This document shows, piece by piece, positions 48,401-57,400 of a stretch of 64,000 bases of DNA. The notes beneath the pieces were generated by a model that saw only the letters and a program-made list of their open reading frames with translations, did not search any database and had not been told where the DNA came from. The stretch is taken from the NCBI RefSeq assembly GCF_905220365.1, contig NC_061128.1, positions 2,418,001-2,482,000 of the forward strand, in the 5' to 3' direction. Within the stretch, counting starts at the first letter, position 1. Each line of letters starts with the position of its first letter. The position numbers were made by a program, and so were the translations under genes. This DNA comes from Vanessa cardui. Lineage: Eukaryota; Arthropoda; Insecta; Lepidoptera; Nymphalidae.

Positions 48401-51400
48401 TTATTTTGATGTATCTCTTAAGGTTAAGGCAGGGTTTGTTATGTAAGCGTACGAAAACAGTTTCGTGTCAAAACTATGCGTGTGAGTGGATTAATTCGTG
48501 TCGTCGACAGCGGGAACAAGGATAATACAAGGAGCGCATACCGGTGGCGAAGCGCTTGACGATCTCGGCGGCGGGCTCGATCTCGGCCAGCGGCAGCGGC
48601 TCGTCCAGCTTCACGAGTTCCAGCTGTCCGCGCAGCGTGCACGCGCGCACCGACTCCAGCGCGCTCTCCCTGCGATACGCACGCCATAGGTTTATATATT
48701 TCTTCTAAAATACTATATTAATAATATATTTAATGCTACATCTCGAGTCGAGATGGCCCAGTGGTTAGAGAGTCGAGATGGCCCAGTGGTTAGAACGCGT
48801 GCATCTTAACTGATGATTGCGGGTTCAAACCCAGGCAAGCACCGCTGATTCACGTGCTTAATTTGTCTTTATAATTCATCTCGTACTCAGCGGTGAAGGA
48901 AAACATCGTGAGGAAACCTGCATGTGACAAATTTCATAGAAATTCTGCCACATGTGTATTCCACCAACCCGCATTGGAACAGCGTGGTGGAATATGTTCC
49001 AAACCCTCTCCTTAATGGAAGAGGAGGCCTTATCTCAGCAGTGGGAAATGTACAGGCTGTTACTTTACTTTACTTTACTTTAATGCTACATAAAAATAAG
49101 TTATGTTTAATAACTTTTGAGTTCATTCTTAGACATTTATATATGGATATGAAATGTCAAACTATACATGACATATTGACAAATATAACAATGACAGTTT
49201 TGGTAATACGTATAGTAGGACAAAAATTAGATGTAGCATCGGAAAATGCAATGGAATGAAAATAAAACCGATTACTGCCGATTTATACAACCAATAGAAA
49301 TAGCTCACTATCGCGCCATTCGACGCTATTCGTCGCTATATATTCACGCGTCAGAGAAAGCAAGTGCAATGTAAATTGACGCGTCAAATTGACGAATATA
49401 TTAGGTCATATGATATTACAAGTTATTACGTTTGTACAAAGATCATATTAGCATGAGAAATAAATTTTGATAATTTGGTATGGCGTACTCAATTCGGATG
49501 TGATCGGTTTTACGAATTTTGCCGATGCGACATCTAAGTTGTGTCGTACTATACGTTTGTGCAAAGATCATATTCGCGTGAGAAATAAATATTGATAATT
49601 TGGGATCGCGTAGTTAATTCGGATGTGATCGGTTTTACGAATTTTGTCGATGCGACATCTAAGTTGTGTCGTACTATAGGTATAAAAAAGAACGATAAGG
49701 TCAATGATAATAAAAGGAAAATTAAGTAATCGAGGGTAGGACTAGATACATGAAGAGGAAATAAATTGGATAGATTAAAAATAAATGAATGAAAAAATAC
49801 AAAATAGTGACGTGCGCTCTAGTCACCTAAAGCGGTCGTAGGCAGAAGCGCTGTTGCCGACGGCTGCCTCCTGCAGGTTGGCGATGGACAGCGGGTCGTT
49901 GATGTGCTTCTCGCCACCCGCGCGCCAGTGGTAGTTGCCCGGGTTCCTGCGCACCACCAACGATCATTACCACCATCTTTGACACGATGGTAAATTACAT
50001 TCTTGTGATAAAAAAAGTCTATCTTTTTTTAAAAACAGTAAAATAAAACATCAAAAATAGGATGGTTTTGTTAGGCAAAAAATCTTAGCGCAAGTTTGTG
50101 ACGCATTAGCGATGTATGAAACTTATAATACTCGTATTTCTGAAAGCCTGTGAGGAGTTGTGGAATTATTATGTGGCCTGTTTTACAAGCTGTACTAAAA
50201 AAAAGAGTCATGGAATATTTAAATAAATATACATCTGTATCGAAAAAAATATCTAGGAATCAAACTAGCATTTATGGCTGATTTAAAAAGGCTATCATTG
50301 TATTAATTTATTTATATATACATATATTATGATCATACCTCAAGACAAGCATATCGCGACAGTCACCGTACGTCAATGCGTGCCTGTCAAACGTTTCCTG
50401 AGACAAAATCTCAAAATTAACGCCACCTGTAAATAAAGACAATTTGAAACTATCCAGCAAGTTTACAAAAAATATAATACCAAAGGCCCTCAAAAAAAAA
50501 AAATAGGCTATTTGACGGGTTTTTAAAATACATTTTATATTATTTAGTAGAGGTTAAGGAACCCAGTAAAAGTTGACTTTTTTATTTCTAGTACATATTT
50601 GCCGAAAAATATCACATTAAAAATTCCATATTTAAATAACGCGCGAAAACGCTACTTGGACAGTATGGCGCTGCAATGGGGTCGGTGACGTCACTTTGCT
50701 GTATTTTAATCTGTGGTACATATAGTAGAAAAGCAAAGTTTACAAGAAAGTGACTTCATCATAAGCCCGGCCAATCAGGAGCGTTTTGTGTCACGTGACA
50801 AACGTTTGAAAAAATGCATTTTTATTTATAATTTTTTGTATAAATTAAGTATTATTTTCAAGTTTCGTTTGCAAACAACCATTTTTAAACTCATAATATA
50901 CACTGATTACAATAATTCACAATTTATTTTTCGCATTATCAAATAGCCTATTAAAATAAACTGTTTTTTTCAAAGCATATATTCTTACCGATCCTCGACT
51001 GCGTGCCTCGGAAGCACTTGTCAATGACCTCCTCACTGAGTCCGACTGCCTCGAAAATCTGTGCGCTCTTGTAGGACTGCAGCATGCTGATGCCCATCTT
51101 GGCCATCACCTTGGCGAGGCCGGTCTCGATGGCTTTTTGGTATGCCAAGTATATTTGGTCGTCGGTCAGGTTCTGGTCGATCAGGTTATCGTTGCGCAGG
51201 GAAAAAGCCAGCTCGAAAGCCAGGTAGGGACAGATAGCATCAGCTCCATAGCCTGACAAGTGAGAATATTATAACATGAAATTATACATAATTATTTGGT
51301 CTTTTATTTTTATATGTTGTATATTTAAATAAAGCCATTGATCACAGACACATTAAGATATAAGATATTATTATATGATTACATAATTTCCAATTAAGAC

Positions 51401-54400
51401 AAAATGTTTAATTATGCAGGCTTTAGTGTTTCATGCGTCCTTAATTCACAATATGCATTAAATAAAATAAATTATGGTATAAAAAAAATACATAATTGTA
51501 AATTATGTTCAATAAGTATGAAATTTAAATATACATATATCAATAGGCAGAAGTACTTACCGAGTAAAACGCACATGTGGTGTACCTCTCGAGCTTCTGC
51601 GGTTTCCACAATGAGTCCCACTTTCATGCGCTGGCGCGTTTCGATCAAGTGATGGTGGACTGCGCCTGTAGGTAATATGATACGGTCAAATTCCGTTCAA
51701 AGAATATATATTCTTTAATTTATGGAGATGTTATTAATTCAATTATATTTTATAATTTGTTAAACTTATAGTGGAGTAAAATTTTAGGAATCATGTGTTC
51801 TGATTGTCTAAAAACATTGTTTCAGTTTGCCATGTTCCGATTAAGTTGTAGTATCTAGCGCAAATGTAATAAAATGTTGAAATGATTTTCTAAAAACAAG
51901 CAAATTATCAATTTGGCTTTATTTTTTACGTTTGTTACTTTAGATTTGAATTTACTGTTAAGTTTCATAAAAATTGTTATGTTAATCCTAATTCTATTGC
52001 AAAGCAGTGACACTAAGTACAGTCGTGTTTCGGTGAGGCGGGTGAGCGTGAGGTCCTTTTCCGGTGTGATGCGTGAGAGTGAGGTCGTGTGTCGGTGTGG
52101 CGGGTGAGCGTGAGGTCGTGTTTCGGTGTGATGCGTGAGCGTGAGGTCGTGTTTCGGTGTGGCGGGGGAGCGTGAGGTCGTGTGTTAGTGTGACGGGTGA
52201 GCGTGAGGTCGTGTTCCTGTGTGACGAGTGCGCGTGAGGTCGTGTTTCGGTGAGGCGGGTGAGCGTGAGGTCGTGTATCGGTGTGATGCGTGAGAGTGAG
52301 GTCGTGTTCCGGTGTGACGGGTGAGCGTGAGGTCGTGTATCGGTGTGATGCGTGAGAGTGAGGTCGTGTTCCGGTGTGACGGGTGAGCGTGAGGTCGTGT
52401 ATCGGTGTGATGCGTGAGCGTGAGGTCGTGTTCTTGTATGACGGGTGCGCGCGAGGTCGTGTGTCGGTGTGGCGGGTGAGCGTGAGGTCGTGTTTCGGTG
52501 TGATGCGTGAGCGTGAGGTAGTGTGTCGGTGTGGCGGGGGAGCGGGTGGTCATGTTTCGGTGTGATGCGTGAGCGTGAGGTAGTGTGTCGGTGTGGCGGG
52601 GGAGCGGGTGGTCGTGTTTCGGTGTGATGCGTGAGCGTGAGGTAGTGTGTCGGTGTGGCGGGGGAGCGGGTGGTCGTGTTTCGGTGTGATGCGTGAGCGT
52701 GAGGTAGTGTGTCGGTGTGGCGGGGGAGCGGGTGGTCGTGTTTCGGTGTGATGCGTGAGCGTGAGGTAGTGTGTCGGTGTGGCGGGGGAGCGGGTGGTCG
52801 TGTTTCGGTGTGATGCGTGAGCGTGAGGTAGTGTGTCGGTGTGGCGGGTGAACAGGAGGTCGTGTTCCGGTGTGCCGGGTGAGCGTGAGGTCGTGTATCG
52901 GTGTGATGCGTGAGAGTGAGGTCGTGTCCCGGTGTGGCGGGTGCGTGAGTCCTCACCGAGCGCGAGCAGCGAGCTGACGGGCACGCGCGCGGGGCCGGCG
53001 GCGCGGTCGGACAGCACGAGCAGCTGGCAGCCCGCCGCCGCCGCCGCGTGCGCCGCGTGCGCGATGCGCGTCAGCGCCGCCTCCAGCCCCAGCGGCCCGG
53101 CGCCCGTGTCGAACGTGCAGTCCAGCACCTCCGTCTGCGCACATGCACACACACACACACTTTACTCGTATCGCATGCGTATACGTATATAATAATTCAA
53201 AAAAAAAAAAAACATTAAGACCGAATTAATCTCGGCTATTAGGAATGGCTAAATTAAAACTACTTTTAATGAATTATACGAGTTTCTTGCCGTTATTTCT
53301 TGGATTCGCGAACTTTATACATTTTTCTTTTCTCAAAATTATTAAGTAGTTTATCAACAAAAGATAATGATAGTAATAATATTCTAAATTTATAAAACCT
53401 TTCTAACTCGTAAAATTAGACCTAATCATTATATAGCGGTTCTATAAATCGTAGAGCAAAAGATTATATTATATTATCTTATCTTTTAATTATACTACCT
53501 TCCATCCTCGATGAGAAGTCCGCTTGAGAGCCTCGATGTCAGGTAGGGATAGTATGGGCTGGGGTAGGAATATGCGATGCACAAAATCAGCGCTCGGCTG
53601 CAGGATGTTGGCGGTGGGGCCGATCGGGCACATCAGTGACATCACGATCTTCTCGCTGAAAAGGAATAGGCGTGATTATAAGTTATAATTTATTGTTGAA
53701 CGAAAATGAAGTGACGTCACCGGACATACAACTAAGCGTTAGGAAAGATTGATTTGAGTTACATGTTTAAAGTTTATATTGTTGTTATTTTTATTAAATA
53801 TAATTGTTTGGTTGGTAATAGTATTTTTGTGGATAGTAGATTAAATAATATACATTAATTTATTGAAGAGTTATGTTTTGTAGATAAACACAATTATTCA
53901 TCGAGACTATTGAGAATATTGTAGATTAAGATCAGTTACCGGAAAGGATCGATAGGCGGGTTGGTGACCTGCGCGAACAGCTGCTTGAAGTACTCGTAGG
54001 GCAGCGGCTGGAAGCGCGACAGGCACGCCAGCGGCGCGTCGTTGCCCATACTGCCCAGAGCCTCCTTCCTGCGCGCACACACATTTTAAATTAACACACT
54101 AACACAAGTCTTTCTTGGTGGTAGGGCTTTGTGCAAGCCCACCTGGGTAGGTACCACCCACTCATCAGATATTCTACCGCTAAACAACAGTACACAGTAT
54201 TGTTGTGTTCCGGTTTGAATGGTGAGTGAGCCAGTGTAACTACCGGCACAAGGGACATAATAATAAATAAAATACACAACACATTGCTGCGATTAAACTT
54301 TATTTTTACTAAACAACAAACAACAGCAGCCTGTAAATTTTCCCACGGCTGGACTAAGGCCTCTTCTCCCTTCTGGAGAAGTTTCAGAATAAATTCCACC

Positions 54401-57400
54401 ACGCTGTTCCAATGCTGTGGGTAGAATACATATGTGGCCAAATTCCTATGAAGTTGTCACATGCAGGTTTCCTCACGATGTTTACCTTCACCGCCGAGCA
54501 CGAGATGAATTTTAAACACTAATTAAGTACATGAATATACAGTGGTGCTTGCCAGGGTTTGAACCCGCAATCGTCGGTTAAGAAGCACGCGTTCTAACTA
54601 CTGGGCCATCTTTGCTTTTACTACAATTATACTTATTCAAAATATATATTAAGGGTTTTTTATTGTCATTAAGAACATTTTTTGCGGTTTACGTACTTGT
54701 TCTGTATCATAGGTAGCAACAACATGTTGATGGATTCGATAGTGTATCCAAACAGGCCGAGCCGCTTGTCGCCGAGGCCGGAGATGGCGCTGTGGTCGTA
54801 TCCGTTACTTTTGACGTCCACTCGAGGGGAGATCGACTTGTGGATATCCTCCATCGTTATCTGAAAATAATAACGCGTTTTTAGTTTAATTTGTTTGTGT
54901 TTGATGAAATAATTAACTTAAAGAGAAATCCCTTGGGAGACCGGGTTGAAATAAAGTTGCTTTCAATGTTTATTTTGTAATAAATGAGAAATATTAAGTG
55001 ATATTGACAAAATTAATATTAAAAATTGTTTGAATTGAAACACAATACCACAAAATACGTTTAAATAATATATTATGTTTTAACATTCGCGTTTTAACAT
55101 CATTTGGACCTATAAAAAACAACTTTTTCATAGGAAACATTATTAACTTAACTATTTTTGCAACTGAAGTATAAAAACTTTAGAAATACTAAGTACAATC
55201 GCACTTTAATAAAAAAATCACAGTATCTGATATAAGATATGTCAATTGCTGCAAAATTTCTTTGTTTGGTTAATGCCTATTTAAAAAGTATAAATACTCA
55301 ATATTTTTTTTTTTATTCATACATATATAACTCACCATCTAAAAATATAGACTCATATCCAACATATAGTGCAGCATGGAAAAGAGACGACAATATTTAG
55401 CTTATCAATTTTGAATAGAGACATTTCTTGTTCAACAAAGGTCAACGTAAGATTTATTTTTATGGGTCACTGAGGTCTAGTTGAACACTCAGGTCATTAT
55501 ATTACTTATATGTTCAATAATCACTACACTGATTGAGGCTGATTATTTGCCAAAAAACTATGTATATACAGGGTGGTTTTCTGTAAATTATATAAACATA
55601 AAAGGCACCTGTTCTTGCAGCCACTGCGAGTGCGGGCGGCTTTGCGCGATCTTCAGCTTAAGCTCTACGTCTTGGATGATTTTCTTCTCTTGCGTATCGA
55701 CTAGCAACATACGGCCGGGCTTTAGACGACTCTGTAAACGGAAGGTAAGTTATGATAAGGTTAACGTAGTTATTGTACTCGTAATACACATTCATATTTA
55801 GAGATTGATGAAATTGCTTGAGAATACTTTTAATCATAAATAAAAAGCCGGGATGTGTCAGTAAAACCAAAGAATCCACGATGAAATTTGGGCAAGCAAT
55901 ACAGCGCTGTTCATGTGCTTAATATTTATGATTATAATTCATCTTGTTCTTAGCAGTACGCAAACCTGCATGCGTTGAATATATTCCCACCATACATATG
56001 TATGCAACCTGCTTTGCAGACGCGTGTTGACAATAATGAGTAGTTGCTTTATACTAATCAATTCATTGATTTTTTTTATGGTATAGGTTGGCGAACGAGC
56101 ATATGGGCCACCTGATGGTAAGTGGTCACCATCACCCATAGACAATGACGCTGTAAGAAATATTAACTATTCCTTACATCGTCAATGTGCCACCAACCTT
56201 GGCAACTAAGATGTTATGTCCCTTGTGCTTGCTACATTGATATGAAAAATATTTGATATACACCAAATATTATTATAATTCATAACATATGAATTGTTAT
56301 ATATAATGATTACAAAGAATTTTAAATAAAAACCAATTAATATGTAATATTGGTATATCTTTGCTGACCTTTAATATGACTTTTTCTGGATCGACATCAT
56401 AAACTCCAACTTCGGACGCCATCACAAGTATATTTTCATTTGTTACGTAGAAACGAGATGGTCTTAGACCATTTCTGTCCAATATGGCACCTGGAACAAA
56501 ATTATATAATTAATTTAATATTATCATGACCATTACATAAAAATACAGCAGAAGGCAGAAGGCTGTTTTTATAGACATCGTTGTGTCATGTATAGAAAAC
56601 AGGTAGGTTTGGTATTTTGCTCACCAATATATCTTCCATCAGTAAATGAAACTAAAGCGGGTCCATCCCATGGTTCCATCGCACACGAGGCCCACTGATA
56701 ATAGTCTCTCTTTTCTTTTGGCATTGTGGGATCGTTGTGCCAAGCTTCGGGTACCATCGTCATCACAGCTTCCGGCAGCGTCCGGTTTCCGCAGTGTAGC
56801 AAGAATTCGAGCACGCAATCTGCTGAGCCGGAATCGGATAGATTTGGTTCCACAACTGGATACAGTTTTTTCAGATCTGAAACAAAATGTTAATTTTTCT
56901 TATTAAATTGTGAATTTGTTGATTATCATACTTTTATATTATTACTACTATTTATTTTAAAAAGATTTAATATTAAGATTGAGCAGCTTTGAGAGTAAAT
57001 AAAAGGCAAACATACCTTCACCAAATATCTCGCTCTTCATGACACCTTCGCGAGCTTTCATCAGATTCACGTTACCTCGTAATGTATTTATTTCGCCATT
57101 GTGGGCAAGAACTCTGAAGAAAAAATCACATTCATATATGTAGACATTATTGATAATTTGACGCCATCCACAATAATGGTTATCAATTTATTTAGTTTAC
57201 CTCAAAGGATGGGCACGTTCCCAGCTTGGGAAGGTGTTGGTGGAGAAGCGCGTGTGTACTAACGCTAGGTACGTAGTAAAGGCAGGGTTGGTCAGATCCT
57301 TGAAATATTCCTGTGTTAAAAAATAAACACGAATTAGTATGTTTTCCTGCACATTCCATAAATGTTTTCATGTGTCTTATTTTACTAAACATACCCATAA

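Noticed and set aside
48924..49259. 111-codon plus-strand frame and its relatives at 42644-43078 and 46051-46572 sharing one N-terminal sequence
   Set aside because: The shared start (MTNFIEILPHVYS-like) is the translation of SINE family A, not a protein family.
52018..52946. CRISPR array
   Set aside because: The repeats are contiguous with no unique spacers, and the DNA is eukaryotic. It is a minisatellite.
51994..52956. 320-codon His/Thr/Arg/Pro-rich open frame
   Set aside because: It is translated minisatellite in an intron, and open in several frames because of the repeat unit. There is no start context or homology. Only the read-through possibility from the GOGAT exon is kept as a finding.
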